Under the pieces are notes generated by a model that was given only the letters and a program-made list of their open reading frames with translations, had not been told where the DNA came from and ran no database searches. A stretch of 64,000 nt of DNA from an uncultured Oscillospiraceae bacterium. Lineage in GTDB: Bacteria > Bacillota > Clostridia > Oscillospirales > Acutalibacteraceae. Made by a program: the position numbers and the translations under genes. Below are positions 53,631-63,536 of this stretch, piece after piece (within the stretch, counting starts at the first letter, position 1; each line of letters opens with the position of its first letter). The DNA is taken from the NCBI GenBank assembly GCA_900547445.1, contig URGJ01000005.1, positions 3,424 to 67,423 on the forward strand, written 5' to 3'.

Positions 53631-54452
53631 TTAATCAAGAAAATCCTCGTTTAAGGTTACGCCGAATTCCTTTGCGATTGCGCGGAGGTTGTCGTCGGTA
53701 ATGGTCTGACGGATTCCCTGACCGCAGGAAAGCGCCTTGACATAAATTTCCGCCGCCTTTTCGATTGTGTGCATAAGTCCGAAGGTGATGTCGAAATCGG
53801 GACCCGAGCAGAAAAGACCGTGATGCGCCCAAACCGCCGCGTCAAACTTCTTCATAAGCTCGCTTGTAGCAAGGGCAATATCCGCGCCGCCCGGCACCAT
53901 CCACTGAACAACGCCTACGCCGCCCGGGAAAACCACGGGGCACTCGGTAGCGCTCTGCCAAAGCGCTCTTGTAATATCCTTAGCGGTAAGGGGAAGCACA
54001 TAGGTAAGGGCGATTATATTTGCGGGGTGGGCGTGGTAAATAACCCTGTACTCGCCTTTAGTCGCTGCCTTGCGAACGCTGTGGTTCATAAAGTGGCTCG
54101 GGAACTCGCTTGTGGGTCTGCCGCCCTTTTCGAGACCCCAAACAATACGGTAGCTGTCCCCCACGTCATTTATTTCAACAATACAAATATTGTCCTGCGG
54201 GGCTAAAATTACGTTGCGGAAGAATTTGCCCGAGCCTGTGGCGATGAAGTACTCGCCCTTTAAATTGTCGGCTTGAACTCCCATATTCACCCACGGCTTG
54301 TCTGTGGTGAAATAGGGGCGGCACTGCTCGACCTCCTCGGGCTTCATACGATAGGTAAGGTTGCCGCCGTTGCGCTCGTGCCAGCCCTGCTCCCAACCGT
54401 CATTACACATACGGATATATTCTTTTATAATTTGAACGTCAAGAATTCCCAT
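53631..54452 (-). CDS. rhaD: Rhamnulose-1-phosphate aldolase
   Basis: Cleaves L-rhamnulose 1-phosphate to dihydroxyacetone phosphate and lactaldehyde. 273 residues, class II aldolase/adducin fold. GGNLTYRM near residue 28, the zinc histidines in YHAHPANIIAL (about 140) and AVWAHHGLFC (about 212), and TGSGKFFRN fit RhaD. It is 5 bp downstream of rhaA. No rhamnulokinase gene is next to it. Confidence 0.9.
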   Translation of the reverse strand: MGILDVQIIKEYIRMCNDGWEQGWHERNGGNLTYRMKPEEVEQCRPYFTTDKPWVNMGVQADNLKGEYFIATGSGKFFRNVILAPQDNICIVEINDVGDSYRIVWGLEKGGRPTSEFPSHFMNHSVRKAATKGEYRVIYHAHPANIIALTYVLPLTAKDITRALWQSATECPVVFPGGVGVVQWMVPGGADIALATSELMKKFDAAVWAHHGLFCSGPDFDITFGLMHTIEKAAEIYVKALSCGQGIRQTITDDNLRAIAKEFGVTLNEDFLD

Positions 54453-54457
54453 ATTGC

Positions 54458-55708
54458 TTAACCTCTCTTGCTTAAAACTTCGTCTTCGTATTTCTTAATT
54501 TCATTAAACCACTCGGAACCCGCAGTAACGCCTTCAACCTCGCAGTAATGCTCCCAAACATCGCCGAAGGGCAGCATTTTAGCCTCCTCCTGCATTACCA
54601 TAAGCTCGGTAAACTTACCCTCGTCCTGAAGCTTTTTAAGGCTCTCGTTCGGCAGACACATAGCGTTAAGCAGAGCCTTCTGCCAGCTTCTAAAGCCCAC
54701 CGTCCAGGCGGAAATGCGGTTTATGCTCGCATCAAAGAAGTCGAGCGCCATATAAACCCTACTGAGCGCGCCGTTGCGAACGATTTCCTTAGCCATCTCC
54801 TTAGTCTCGTCATCAAGGAGGACTACATGGTCGGAATCCCATCGAACGCCCCTTGTAATATGTAAAGCAAGCTCTGGGAAGAAGCAAAGGAGCGCCGAAA
54901 TTTTATCCGAAACATACTCCTGCGGGTGATAGTGACCGTTATCCATAAGGGGAAGACAGCCGGGGTGGGTTGCGGCAAAGCTTAAGGTAAACTCCGCACT
55001 GCCCGCGGTGAAGGACTCAACGCCGATGCCGAAAACCTTTGACTCGGCGCAGGGCTTAACCATAGCGGGGTCGTGCGGCTCGGAAAGGATTTCCTCAAAG
55101 GCTTCCTTATATCTCATTCTCGGGCCCATTCTGTCTGCAGGAATGTCCTTATAGCCGTCGCCCGTCCAGATATTCATAACGCAGGGAACGCCGGTCTCCT
55201 CAGCGAAATACTGGGAAATGCGGATACACGCCTTGCCGTGATTAATCCAGAAACGGCGCACCTCTTCATCGGGGCTTGAAAGGGTAAGCCCGTCCTTTAC
55301 CATCGGGTGGGAGAAAAAGGTGGGATTAAAGTCGATACCCATATTTCTTTCCTTAGCATACTCAACCCATTTTTTAAAGTGCTTAGGCTCTAATTTATCG
55401 CGGTCGGCAAACTCGCCGTCCTCGAAAATCGCGTAGCTTGCGTGAAGATTAAGCTTTTTCTTGCCGGGGCACAAAGACATCGCCTTGTCCATATCCTGCA
55501 TAAGCTGTTCGGGGGTTGTCGCCTTTCCCGGGTAATTGCCCGTTGTTAAAATTCCGCCCGAAAGCGCGTCCTTGCTGTCAAAACCGCCGACATCGTCGCC
55601 CTGCCAGCAGTGCAGAGAAACAGGCACTTCTCTTAGCTTTGCGATTGCCGCGTCGGTGTCAACACCGAACTTAGCATAGCTTTTTTTTGCTTCCTCATAT
55701 CTTGTCAT
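54458..55708 (-). CDS. rhaA: L-rhamnose isomerase
   Basis: Converts L-rhamnose to L-rhamnulose. 416 residues, normal length, with the RhaA segments SLHCWQGDDVGGFD near residue 31, LNLHASYAIF, GIDFNPTFFSHPMVKDGLTL with metal-site residues, and DNGHYHPQEYVSDK. It starts behind GGAGG. A TATAAT-like -10 lies about 30 bp upstream without a good -35, as expected for an activator-dependent promoter. Confidence 0.93.
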   Translation of the reverse strand: MTRYEEAKKSYAKFGVDTDAAIAKLREVPVSLHCWQGDDVGGFDSKDALSGGILTTGNYPGKATTPEQLMQDMDKAMSLCPGKKKLNLHASYAIFEDGEFADRDKLEPKHFKKWVEYAKERNMGIDFNPTFFSHPMVKDGLTLSSPDEEVRRFWINHGKACIRISQYFAEETGVPCVMNIWTGDGYKDIPADRMGPRMRYKEAFEEILSEPHDPAMVKPCAESKVFGIGVESFTAGSAEFTLSFAATHPGCLPLMDNGHYHPQEYVSDKISALLCFFPELALHITRGVRWDSDHVVLLDDETKEMAKEIVRNGALSRVYMALDFFDASINRISAWTVGFRSWQKALLNAMCLPNESLKKLQDEGKFTELMVMQEEAKMLPFGDVWEHYCEVEGVTAGSEWFNEIKKYEDEVLSKRG

Positions 55709-55764
55709 ACCGTTACCTCCGTTTTATTATTCAACATATCAATTATATATTATAATACATAAAA

Positions 55765-55803
55765 AAATAAGGACATTACTTTTCAAAAAAAGCGTCCTTA
55801 TTT
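55765..55803 (-). terminator. Terminator of the AraC-type regulator gene
   Basis: AAATAAGGAC...GTCCTTATTT followed by T's on the minus strand, 10 bp after the regulator stop and just upstream of the rhaA promoter. Confidence 0.8.
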
Positions 55804-55812
55804 AACAGAGTC

Positions 55813-56787
55813 TTAAATTGTTTTTTCCCTTTCTGCCATGCGGTAGCTTTTGGGACTCATACCGTATTTTTCGGTGAAAATACGGTAGAAATAGCTTGTG
55901 TTTTCATAGCCCACCATAAGTATTATATCCCCCACCGAAAGGGTCGTGCTTTTAAGCAACGAAGCCGCCTTTGTAAGGCGCTTTTCCATTAAATGCTCCT
56001 TAAAGGTTTTGCCCGTAGCCTCCTTTACCGTACTGCTGACGTACGCCGCCGAAACATTACAGCGTTTTGCGACGTTATTTAAGCTGGCGTTTACGTAATT
56101 CTGCTCAATCTCGGTAAGGGCGGACATAACTATCGTGTTGGGCACTGTATCAGGCTCGCCTGTAATAAGGCAGTCGGTAAGACCTAAAAGCTGTAAAAAC
56201 AGAAGACCCATTGTAATCTGATTGATATTTCGGCGGTTGGGTTGCTTGTTGACAACGCTCCAAATAAGGTTTTCCATTAAATTCTGCACGGGGAGCGACT
56301 CGGTGACATTAAAGTGCATATAGCCTATCCCGTGACCCTTGCCCGCAAGCCCCGAAAAAAGGAACTGGCTTATCTTATTGTCAGGACCTATCATTTCAAT
56401 TGCGGTATTAAAAAACTGCGGCAAAACTATAAGGTTTATCGCTATATCGTTTAAGCCGGCGGAGTCGGTCTGGTGGCTGGCGTGCTGATTAAGAAGCAGA
56501 ATTTCGCCCGTTTTTAAAACGACCTCCGCCGAACCGTTTATAATATGGCGCTGTGAGCCTGAACACATATATATCATCTCAACATAATTATGGCTGTGTT
56601 CGGGAAAGGCGATAAAGCGGGTGTTTGGTCTTATTGTAAACAGTTTTCCTGCCTCTAAAAGCTTTTGACTGTCGACAAGCGAAGGCATATTATCAGAGTA
56701 AACGCTCATATCAAGCGCTCCGCCGTTTAATATGTTTCTTTCTTCATCGGTTATTTTTGAAAGCCTGTTTAAAAGCTCTTTATTCAC
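55813..56787 (-). CDS. AraC-family regulator with cupin domain, likely rhamnose regulator
   Basis: 324 residues. The N-terminal cupin-like sensor (about 50-150) has FIAFPEHSHNYVEMIYMCSG and GEILLLNQHASHQTD. The C-terminal AraC double helix-turn-helix (about 220-318) has LNNVAKRCNVSAAYVSSTVKEATG and VGYENTSYFYRIFTEKYGMSPKSYR. It sits directly upstream of rhaA in the same direction but has its own terminator, so it is probably a transcriptional activator of rhaA-rhaD, as RhaS is in E. coli. The start is GTG behind GGGGTG. Confidence 0.82.
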   Translation of the reverse strand: MNKELLNRLSKITDEERNILNGGALDMSVYSDNMPSLVDSQKLLEAGKLFTIRPNTRFIAFPEHSHNYVEMIYMCSGSQRHIINGSAEVVLKTGEILLLNQHASHQTDSAGLNDIAINLIVLPQFFNTAIEMIGPDNKISQFLFSGLAGKGHGIGYMHFNVTESLPVQNLMENLIWSVVNKQPNRRNINQITMGLLFLQLLGLTDCLITGEPDTVPNTIVMSALTEIEQNYVNASLNNVAKRCNVSAAYVSSTVKEATGKTFKEHLMEKRLTKAASLLKSTTLSVGDIILMVGYENTSYFYRIFTEKYGMSPKSYRMAEREKTI

Positions 56788-56813
56788 TCGATTTCACCCC
56801 AAAATCAAGCCTT

Positions 56814-57335
56814 TTATTGCTCGCGATTTTTGAATATTCCGCACCTTTTGACGGCTAAATAAAAGGGTATTCCAAAGGCGTAGCACACTATAAGCTCGCC
56901 TAACCCTACCTCAAGACCCGAAACAACAAAGCCCCAAATCGTAAAACCCTCGGGCAGAAAGAAAAAGGCAATTTCAAGCCCTATTACCACCGCGTTTATA
57001 ATGACGGGCGGCAGCATCGCAAGAAGCGGCAAGCCTTTAAACTTGATATTCCTTAAATAATATGTAAGTATCGCCGCGATAAGTGTGGCAGCCGTTCCAA
57101 AAATCATATCAAGCGCGTTAAACGAGCCGATATTCGCGATAAAGCACCCGATTGTGACGCCCGGGATTGCCGCCGGCGTAAATATCGGAAGCAGGGTCAA
57201 AACCTCCGAAATACGGAGCTGAATAGGTCCGTAAGCCAGTGAAAAAATACTGCACAAATATGTAAGTCCCGCATACGCGGCGGCGATAAGCGCGCCTGTT
57301 ACGATAAATTCGATTTTACTTTTACGCTTTACCAT
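56814..57335 (-). CDS. queT: QueT-family transporter
   Basis: 173 residues with five to six membrane helices. GALIAAAYAGLTYL, YGPIQLRISEVLTLLPIF and GCFIANIGSFNALDMIFGTAATLIAA are the QueT hallmarks. The family is thought to import queuosine precursors (preQ0/preQ1 or queuine), usually under a preQ1 riboswitch. Only 23 bp separate it from rnhA and I see no preQ1 aptamer. Confidence 0.85.
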   Translation of the reverse strand: MVKRKSKIEFIVTGALIAAAYAGLTYLCSIFSLAYGPIQLRISEVLTLLPIFTPAAIPGVTIGCFIANIGSFNALDMIFGTAATLIAAILTYYLRNIKFKGLPLLAMLPPVIINAVVIGLEIAFFFLPEGFTIWGFVVSGLEVGLGELIVCYAFGIPFYLAVKRCGIFKNREQ

Positions 57336-57358
57336 CTAAATTTCTCCCTCGGGATTTT

Positions 57359-57793
57359 TTAAAGCTTTTTATAAAAATCCACCGCAAGACGGTCGCACCG
57401 CTCGTTTTCAGGGTGCCCCGCATGACCCTTTACCCACTCGATTTTCACCTTATGAATTTCAAGAAGATTAAGCAGGACTTCCCACAAATCGGCGTTAAGC
57501 GCAGGCTTTTTGTCCGCCTTGCGCCAGTTGTTTTTTTGCCACGATTTCGCCCAGCCCTTGCCTATGCCGTCCGCAACATATTTCGAGTCGGTAACAAGCC
57601 TCACCTCGCAAGGCTCTTTTAGTGCCACAAGCGCCTTTATAACGGCGGTAAGCTCCATTCGGTTGTTGGTGGTCTGTCTCTCTCCGCCCGAAAGTTCCCT
57701 TTCGACTCCGTTATAGCGCAGTACCGCTCCCCAGCCGCCCGGTCCAGGGTTGCCCGAGCAGGCACCGTCGGTAAAAATATCGATATGCTTCAT
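57359..57793 (-). CDS. rnhA: Ribonuclease HI
   Basis: 144 residues. Removes RNA from RNA-DNA hybrids. The DEDD residues are in [12 protein letters not shown] (Asp8), NNRMELTAV (Glu), LVTDSKYV (Asp) and NERCDRLAV (Asp), with the substrate-handling basic helix WRKADKKP and the conserved KGHAGHPEN. It starts 3 bp after lexA. Confidence 0.93.
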   Translation of the reverse strand: MKHIDIFTDGACSGNPGPGGWGAVLRYNGVERELSGGERQTTNNRMELTAVIKALVALKEPCEVRLVTDSKYVADGIGKGWAKSWQKNNWRKADKKPALNADLWEVLLNLLEIHKVKIEWVKGHAGHPENERCDRLAVDFYKKL

Positions 57794-57796
57794 ATT

Positions 57797-58384
57797 TTAA
57801 TACTTTCTGTAACAGCCGATAACCTTGCCGATAACATGAGGGTCTTCGGGATAAATAGGCGAAAAATCGGGGTTTTCGGGCATAAAGATTATTTGCCCGT
57901 CCTTTATAAGCAGTCGCTTTACGGTAGCATCGTCCCCGTCCATACCTATTACAATATCTCCGCTTCGAGAAGATGCGTTTTTATCGGCTATAATAATATC
58001 GCCGTCCAAAATACCCGCGTCACGCATACTCAGCCCCGAAACTCGCAAGGCGAAAAGCCCCTCCGCGTCCTTTGACGGATAAGGAATATAGTCTTCAATC
58101 TCTTCAATCGCAAGTATAGGCTGACCCGCCGTAATTTTACCTACGACAGGAACCATTGCGGAATCGTACTCAAGGTCAAGCCTTATTGCCCTTGAAGATT
58201 TCGCGTCACGGACGATATACCCCTCCTCCTCAAGCGCGTTTAAAATCGCATGAACAGTTGAGGTGGATTTAATACCCGTAGCGGCGCATATTTCTCTTAC
58301 TGTGGGCGGAAAGCCCGACGACATTTCCTCCACAAGAAAGCGGTAAACCTTTTCCTGCTTTTCGGTCAACGGAGTTTTTGACAT
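57797..58384 (-). CDS. lexA: LexA SOS repressor
   Basis: 195 residues from the ATG behind AGGAGGAG; an upstream in-frame ATG at 58405 lacks a signal. The N-terminal winged helix (about 1-65) has FPPTVREICAATGIKSTSTVH. The Ala-Gly cleavage site is in GKITAGQPI (about 86), the catalytic Ser in VSGLSMRD (about 121) and Lys in ATVKRLL (about 158). The position before the Ser is Leu instead of the usual Asp/Glu/Ser. An imperfect SOS box overlaps its transcription start. Confidence 0.93.
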   Translation of the reverse strand: MSKTPLTEKQEKVYRFLVEEMSSGFPPTVREICAATGIKSTSTVHAILNALEEEGYIVRDAKSSRAIRLDLEYDSAMVPVVGKITAGQPILAIEEIEDYIPYPSKDAEGLFALRVSGLSMRDAGILDGDIIIADKNASSRSGDIVIGMDGDDATVKRLLIKDGQIIFMPENPDFSPIYPEDPHVIGKVIGCYRKY

Positions 58385-58398
58385 AGCGCTCCTCCTAT

Positions 58399-58446
58399 CG
58401 AACATTTATTCTTTTCAATTATAGCATTTATTTGTTTTTATCGCAA
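58399..58446 (-). promoter_or_regulatory. lexA promoter with degenerate SOS box
   Basis: Minus-strand TTGCGA (58441-58446), 17 bp, TATAAT (58418-58423). AGAATAAATGTTCG (58399-58412) has one perfect half of the Firmicutes CGAAC-N4-GTTCG box near the start of transcription. The 58447-58629 gap contains nothing else I recognise. Confidence 0.55.
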
Positions 58447-58629
58447 CCCTTTTTCGAAAATATTTTACGCCATCCCTGTATTAGTCAATTATATCAAAAG
58501 TGAAAATATAAGCCTTTTCAGGACTGAAAGCAGCTATCGAACGAATAGTGGACCTTTTTTCTTAACTGCACTGAAATTACCGCATTTGCCGAAAAACAAA
58601 AAATAAAAAATTCGGGAGGGTTTTAAGGT

Positions 58630-59700
58630 TTATATTCTTTCAGCTACTAAATCGCCCATTTCCGAGCAGGTGACCTTTTTACAGCCCTCCTGCATAATAT
58701 CACCGGTACGGAAGCCGCCGTCAAGCACCTTGTTGACCGCGTCATCGATAGCGTCTGCCTCCTTTGCCATATCAAAGGAATAACGGAGCATCATAGCGGC
58801 GGAAAGGATGGTGCCGAGCGGGTTTGCGATGTTCATTCCCGCAATGTCGGGCGCGGAGCCGTGGATAGGCTCGTACATACCGAGGGTTCCCGAGGAAAGT
58901 GAGGCGGAGGGCATCATACCTATTGAGCCTGTAAGCATTGAAGCCTCGTCCGAGAGTATATCGCCAAACATATTTTCAGTAACCAAAACATCAAACTGGG
59001 TCGGGTTCTTGATAAGCTGCATAGCGGTGTTGTCAACCAAAATGTCGCTGTATTCAACCTCCGGATACTCCTCTGCTAAACGGTGCATTGTCTTTCTCCA
59101 AAGTCTTGAGGCATCAAGCACATTCGCCTTATCGACCGAGGCTAACCGCTTGCCGCGCTTCATAGCGGTGCTGAAAGCAACCCTGCCTATGCGCTCAATT
59201 TCGCTCTCGCTGTAGGGCATATAATCGGTGGCAACCAGTTCGCCGTTTACTTCTTCGGTCTTTCTTTGCCCAAAGTAAACGCCGCCGGTAAGCTCGCGGA
59301 CTATAAGCAAATCAATGCCGCCCCCTACAATCTCCTGTTTAAGGGGAGACGCGTCCTTAAGCTGGGGGAAGAGCTTTGTAGGTCTAAGGTTTGCAAAGAG
59401 GTTAAGCTCCTTGCGAACCTTTAAAAGCGCCTTTTCGGGGCGGATAGAGGGGTCACAGCCGTCCCACTTAGGGCCGCCGACAGCGCCTAACAGCACGCTG
59501 TCCGACTCCTTGCACTTTTCCATTCCCTCATCGGTAATCGGCACGCCGAATTTATCAATCGAACAGCCGCCGATGTCAACATAGGTGTAATCAAAGGAGT
59601 GACCGAATTTATCGGCAATCTTATTTAATACCTTTACCGCCTCGGCTACAATTTCGGGACCGATGCCGTCGCCCGGCAGAACGGTTATCTTTTTATTCAT
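58630..59700 (-). CDS. leuB: 3-isopropylmalate dehydrogenase
   Basis: Oxidatively decarboxylates 3-isopropylmalate in leucine synthesis. 356 residues: [13 protein letters not shown] start, [24 protein letters not shown] (substrate arginines and tyrosine), [15 protein letters not shown] (metal-binding Asps) and the NAD loop [15 protein letters not shown]. It overlaps leuD by 8 bp and is the last gene of leuA-leuC-leuD-leuB. Confidence 0.95.
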   Translation of the reverse strand: MNKKITVLPGDGIGPEIVAEAVKVLNKIADKFGHSFDYTYVDIGGCSIDKFGVPITDEGMEKCKESDSVLLGAVGGPKWDGCDPSIRPEKALLKVRKELNLFANLRPTKLFPQLKDASPLKQEIVGGGIDLLIVRELTGGVYFGQRKTEEVNGELVATDYMPYSESEIERIGRVAFSTAMKRGKRLASVDKANVLDASRLWRKTMHRLAEEYPEVEYSDILVDNTAMQLIKNPTQFDVLVTENMFGDILSDEASMLTGSIGMMPSASLSSGTLGMYEPIHGSAPDIAGMNIANPLGTILSAAMMLRYSFDMAKEADAIDDAVNKVLDGGFRTGDIMQEGCKKVTCSEMGDLVAERI

Positions 59701-60190
59701 CAGCGGTTTCCTCCTTTAATGATTTGAGCAGACCGCCCTTTTTAATAATGTTCTGAATAAAGGGCGGGAAGGGTTGTGCCTTGTAGGTCTTGCCCGTGGT
59801 GATGTCGGTGATAACGCCTGTGTCAAAGTCGACCTTTACCTCATCGCCCGCGTTAATTTCCTCTGCGGCTTCTTCACATTCCAAGATAGGAAGACCGATA
59901 TTAATGGCGTTGCGGTAGAAAATTCTCGCAAAGCTTTTAGCTATAACACAGCCTGTCTTACAGGTCTTGATAACCAGCGGAGCGTGTTCTCTTGAAGAGC
60001 CGCAGCCGAAGTTCCAGCCCGCAACCATAACATCTCCCGCATTTACCTTTTTTACAAAATCCGCGTCAATATCCTCCATACAGTGAAGCGCCAATTCCTC
60101 GGCATTTGGGGTGTTTAAATAACGGGCGGGGATAATTACATCGGTATCAACATTATCGGGGTACTTAAATACCTTACCCTGTGTGTTCAT
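59693..60190 (-). CDS. leuD: 3-isopropylmalate dehydratase small subunit
   Basis: 165 residues, the swivelling domain of isopropylmalate isomerase. [16 protein letters not shown] near residue 10, [15 protein letters not shown] near residue 58 and [16 protein letters not shown] are diagnostic. Its ATG overlaps the leuC stop. Confidence 0.94.
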   Translation of the reverse strand: MNTQGKVFKYPDNVDTDVIIPARYLNTPNAEELALHCMEDIDADFVKKVNAGDVMVAGWNFGCGSSREHAPLVIKTCKTGCVIAKSFARIFYRNAINIGLPILECEEAAEEINAGDEVKVDFDTGVITDITTGKTYKAQPFPPFIQNIIKKGGLLKSLKEETADE

Positions 60191-61452
60191 TATTTTACCT
60201 CCTTAGGAGCGGTGATAAAGCCTGTCAGCGCGCTTGCCGCCGCAGTCGCGGGGCTTGCTAAATATACCTCGCTGTCAATATGACCCATTCTGCCCACAAA
60301 GTTGCGGTTTGTTGTGGCAATAGAGCGCTCGCCCGCCGCCAAAATACCCATATAACCGCCGAGGCAGGGCCCGCAGGTAGGTGTGGACACAACCGCGCCC
60401 GCGTCAATAAACGCGGTGACATATCCGCGCTCAACGCACTCTCGGTAAATCTGCATTGTAGCCGGAATTATAATACAGCGCACGCCGTCTGCAACCTTAT
60501 TTCCGTTAAGAACGGCGTAAGCGGTTTCCATATCTTCCATTCTGCCGTTGGTACAGCTTCCGATAACCACCTGATCGATTTTTATATTTTGGAGCTCACT
60601 TGCGGGCTTTGTGTTTTCGGGCAGGTGGGGACAGGCTACGGTCGGAACGATTTTGGATAAATCGATATCGATTGTCTTTTCGTATTCAGCGTCGGGGTCT
60701 GCTTCATAAATTACGGGCTTTCGCTCGCTTCTGCCGTCAAGGTAGGCAAGGGTTACATCATCAATGGCGAAAATGCCGTTTTTAGCCCCCGCCTCTATAG
60801 CCATATTGCAAATGCAGAGACGGTCGTCCATTGATAATGTGTGCGCACCTTCGCCGACAAACTCCATACTCTTATAAAGTGCGCCGTCAACCCCAATCAT
60901 ACCGATTATGGTTAAAATTACATCCTTACCGCTGCAATTTTCGTGGAGTTTCCCCGTAAGGTTAAACTTTATAGCGGAGGGAACCTTAAACCAAGCCTTG
61001 CCTGTAGCCATTCCCGCCGCCATATCGGTTGAGCCGACACCGGTTGAGAATGCGCCAAGCGCTCCGTAGGTGCAGGTGTGGCTGTCCGCACCGATTATGC
61101 AGTCGCCCGCGGTAACAACACCCTGTTCCGGTAAAAGGGCATGTTCAATGCCCATTTTGCCCACATCATAAAAATGGCTTACGCAATGTCCGCAGGCGAA
61201 CTCACGGCAGGTTTTGGACTGTTCGGCGGCTTTTATGTCCTTATTCGGCACAAAGTGGTCGAGGACTATAGCGATTCTGTCCTTATCAAACACCTCGTCA
61301 AAGCCCGCTTTTTTAAACTCGTTTACCGCAACGGGGGTGGTAATATCGTTGCCCAAAACGATATCGAGCTTAGCGCTTATAAGCTGTCCCGCGGTAACGC
61401 TTTCGAGTCCCGCGTGGGCGGCTAAAATCTTCTGTGTTAACGTCATTCCCAT
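60190..61452 (-). CDS. leuC: 3-isopropylmalate dehydratase large subunit
   Basis: 420 residues of the short (archaeal/clostridial) LeuC class. The 4Fe-4S cysteines lie in [12 protein letters not shown] and [34 protein letters not shown] is the conserved substrate region. The start follows GAGGAG. It forms the complete isomerase with leuD and lies 3 bp from leuA. Confidence 0.94.
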   Translation of the reverse strand: MGMTLTQKILAAHAGLESVTAGQLISAKLDIVLGNDITTPVAVNEFKKAGFDEVFDKDRIAIVLDHFVPNKDIKAAEQSKTCREFACGHCVSHFYDVGKMGIEHALLPEQGVVTAGDCIIGADSHTCTYGALGAFSTGVGSTDMAAGMATGKAWFKVPSAIKFNLTGKLHENCSGKDVILTIIGMIGVDGALYKSMEFVGEGAHTLSMDDRLCICNMAIEAGAKNGIFAIDDVTLAYLDGRSERKPVIYEADPDAEYEKTIDIDLSKIVPTVACPHLPENTKPASELQNIKIDQVVIGSCTNGRMEDMETAYAVLNGNKVADGVRCIIIPATMQIYRECVERGYVTAFIDAGAVVSTPTCGPCLGGYMGILAAGERSIATTNRNFVGRMGHIDSEVYLASPATAAASALTGFITAPKEVK

Positions 61453-61455
61453 AGA

Positions 61456-63120
61456 TTATTTCTCCTCTAAACTGCGGTTAATTGCGGAGAATAAGGCATT
61501 AATTGACGAAGCGATAATATCATCGTGAATACCGGCTCCCCAAACCTTTTTACCGTCAGGCTTTGTTATGCTTACATAGGTTATAGCCTGTGAGGAGGAA
61601 CCCTTTGTAAGGGCGTGTTCCTCGTAGGTAAGCTCGGAAAACTCGATGCCGAGTTGCTTTTTAACCGCATTGCTTACCGCGTCAAGACGGCCGTTGCCGG
61701 TAGCTTTTAGCTCCTTTTCCTCGTCGTCAATTTCCACCGTCAAGGTAACGTTAATCTCGGGCGTGCGGACAAAGTGATAGTCCACAAGCTTAATACAGCT
61801 ATTTATATTAACATAATTTTCGGTGAATACATCCAGCACCTCTTTGGGTGAAAGCTCGGCGTGGGCGTGGTCGGAAACGCTCTTTACGGTATAGCCGACC
61901 TCCTCGCGCATACCTGTAGGCAGAACATAACCGAAGTTGTGTTCAAGCAGATAGCCTATACCGCCCTTGCCCGACTGGGAATTTATGCGGATAACATCTG
62001 TCTCGTACTCTCTGCCAACATCCCTCGGGTCGATAGGAAGGTACGGAACTGTCCAGGTGTCGCAGTTCTTCTCCTCGCGCCACTTCATACCCTTTGCGAT
62101 AGCGTCCTGATGGGAGCCTGAGAAAGCGGCAAATACAAGCTTACCCGCATAGGGCTGACGGTCATACACACGCATACGGGTGACCCTTTCGTAAAGCTCG
62201 GCGATTTCGGGCATATTTGAAAGGTCGAGCTCGGGGTCAACGCCCTGAGCGTACATATTAAGAGCGAGTGTTACAATATCGGCATTTCCCGTGCGCTCGC
62301 CGTTTCCGAATAGAGTACCCTCAATTCTGTCCGCACCTGCAAGCAGACCTAATTCACAGTCCGCCACGGCACAGCCGCGGTCATTATGCGGATGCAAAGA
62401 AACCTCAACTGCATCACGGTATTTAAGATTGTCACAGATATATTCCACCTGGTCGGCGTAAACATGGGGTGAGGAAAGCTCCACAGTTACAGGCAGGTTT
62501 ATAATTGCCTTGCGGTCGGGCGTGGGCTTCCAGACATCAAGCACCGCGTTGCAGACCTCTAAGGCGTACTCCGGCTCTGTTCCCGTAAAGGATTCGGGGG
62601 AATACTCGTAGCGGAAATTCGCTCCCGTTTCGGCGGCAATTTTATTGAAAAGCTCCGCGCCGTCGGTGGCAATTTTCTTAATCTCTTCCTTGGATTTTCT
62701 GAAAACCTGCTCGCGCTGGGCTAAAGAAGTGGAATTGTAAAGATGCACAACGGCGTTTTTACAGCCCTTTAAGGCTTCAAAGGTTTTGCGGATAATATGC
62801 TCGCGGCTCTGCGTCAACACCTGAACCGTAACATCGTCGGGAATCATATTATTGTCTATAAGGGTGCGCAAAAAGGTGTACTCGGTTTCGCTGGCGGCGG
62901 GAAAGCCGACCTCTATCTCCTTAAAGCCCACCTTAACCAAAAGCTTGAAAAATTCAAGCTTTTCGTCTAAGCTCATAGGAATAATAAGGGACTGGTTGCC
63001 GTCTCTAAGGTCAACCGAGCACCAGGTCGGCGCTTTTTCTATATATGTTTTATCCGCCCACTTCCTCGTCGGGTTTTTGACGGGGAAAAACTGGCGTGTG
63101 TATTTCTGTGTATTTTTCAT
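61456..63120 (-). CDS. leuA: 2-isopropylmalate synthase, long (LeuA2) type
   Basis: First committed step of leucine synthesis, condensing 2-ketoisovalerate with acetyl-CoA. 554 residues: N-terminal SRKNTPTRKW-like leader segment (FFPVKNPTRKWADK), catalytic TIM barrel with SVDLRDGNQSL (about 37) and HPHNDRGCAVADCE (about 240), then the C-terminal LeuA regulatory domain with EEKELKATGNGRLDAVSNAVKK. This is the form known from actinobacteria and fungi, also found in some Clostridia. The regulatory domain implies leucine feedback. Confidence 0.93.
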   Translation of the reverse strand: MKNTQKYTRQFFPVKNPTRKWADKTYIEKAPTWCSVDLRDGNQSLIIPMSLDEKLEFFKLLVKVGFKEIEVGFPAASETEYTFLRTLIDNNMIPDDVTVQVLTQSREHIIRKTFEALKGCKNAVVHLYNSTSLAQREQVFRKSKEEIKKIATDGAELFNKIAAETGANFRYEYSPESFTGTEPEYALEVCNAVLDVWKPTPDRKAIINLPVTVELSSPHVYADQVEYICDNLKYRDAVEVSLHPHNDRGCAVADCELGLLAGADRIEGTLFGNGERTGNADIVTLALNMYAQGVDPELDLSNMPEIAELYERVTRMRVYDRQPYAGKLVFAAFSGSHQDAIAKGMKWREEKNCDTWTVPYLPIDPRDVGREYETDVIRINSQSGKGGIGYLLEHNFGYVLPTGMREEVGYTVKSVSDHAHAELSPKEVLDVFTENYVNINSCIKLVDYHFVRTPEINVTLTVEIDDEEKELKATGNGRLDAVSNAVKKQLGIEFSELTYEEHALTKGSSSQAITYVSITKPDGKKVWGAGIHDDIIASSINALFSAINRSLEEK

Positions 63121-63132
63121 TAATTTCTCTCC

Positions 63133-63516
63133 CTATTCAGCCTTTGCTATTACTTCGACCTCCGCAAGTGCGCCTTTGGGTAGGGATTTTACCGCCACGC
63201 AGCTGCGGGCGGGGGCAGAGGTTATATATCTGCCGTAGACCTCGTTAAAAACGGCAAAATCTGCAATATCTGTTAAAAAGCATGTGGTTTTTACCACATT
63301 TTGGAAGCTTGTTCCCGCGGCTTCAAGTACAGCGGAAAGGTTTTTCATAATCTGCTCTGTCTGCTCGGCAATATTTTCGCCTACAAGCTCGCCGCTTTCG
63401 GGGGACAGGGCTATCTGACCCGAGGTGTAAAGCATACCGCCGCAAAGAATTGCCTGCGAATAAGGACCTATTGCCTTGGGGGCTTTATCGGTAGAAATTT
63501 TATTAATCATTTTCAC
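63133..63516 (-). CDS. ridA: RidA family enamine/imine deaminase
   Basis: 127 residues with KAIGPYSQAILCGGMLYTSGQI, NVVKTTCFLTDIADFAVFNEVY and the catalytic-Arg block SAPARSCVAVKSLPKGALAEVEVIA. RidA hydrolyses reactive enamines made by threonine dehydratase, which is encoded next to it, so the pairing makes functional sense. It lies 12 bp from leuA. Confidence 0.94.
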   Translation of the reverse strand: MKMINKISTDKAPKAIGPYSQAILCGGMLYTSGQIALSPESGELVGENIAEQTEQIMKNLSAVLEAAGTSFQNVVKTTCFLTDIADFAVFNEVYGRYITSAPARSCVAVKSLPKGALAEVEVIAKAE

Positions 63517-63536
63517 TTTCTCCTTTAATTCTCATA

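Noticed and set aside
56780..57340. preQ1 riboswitch before queT
   Set aside because: Only 23 bp lie between rnhA and queT, with no aptamer-like sequence.
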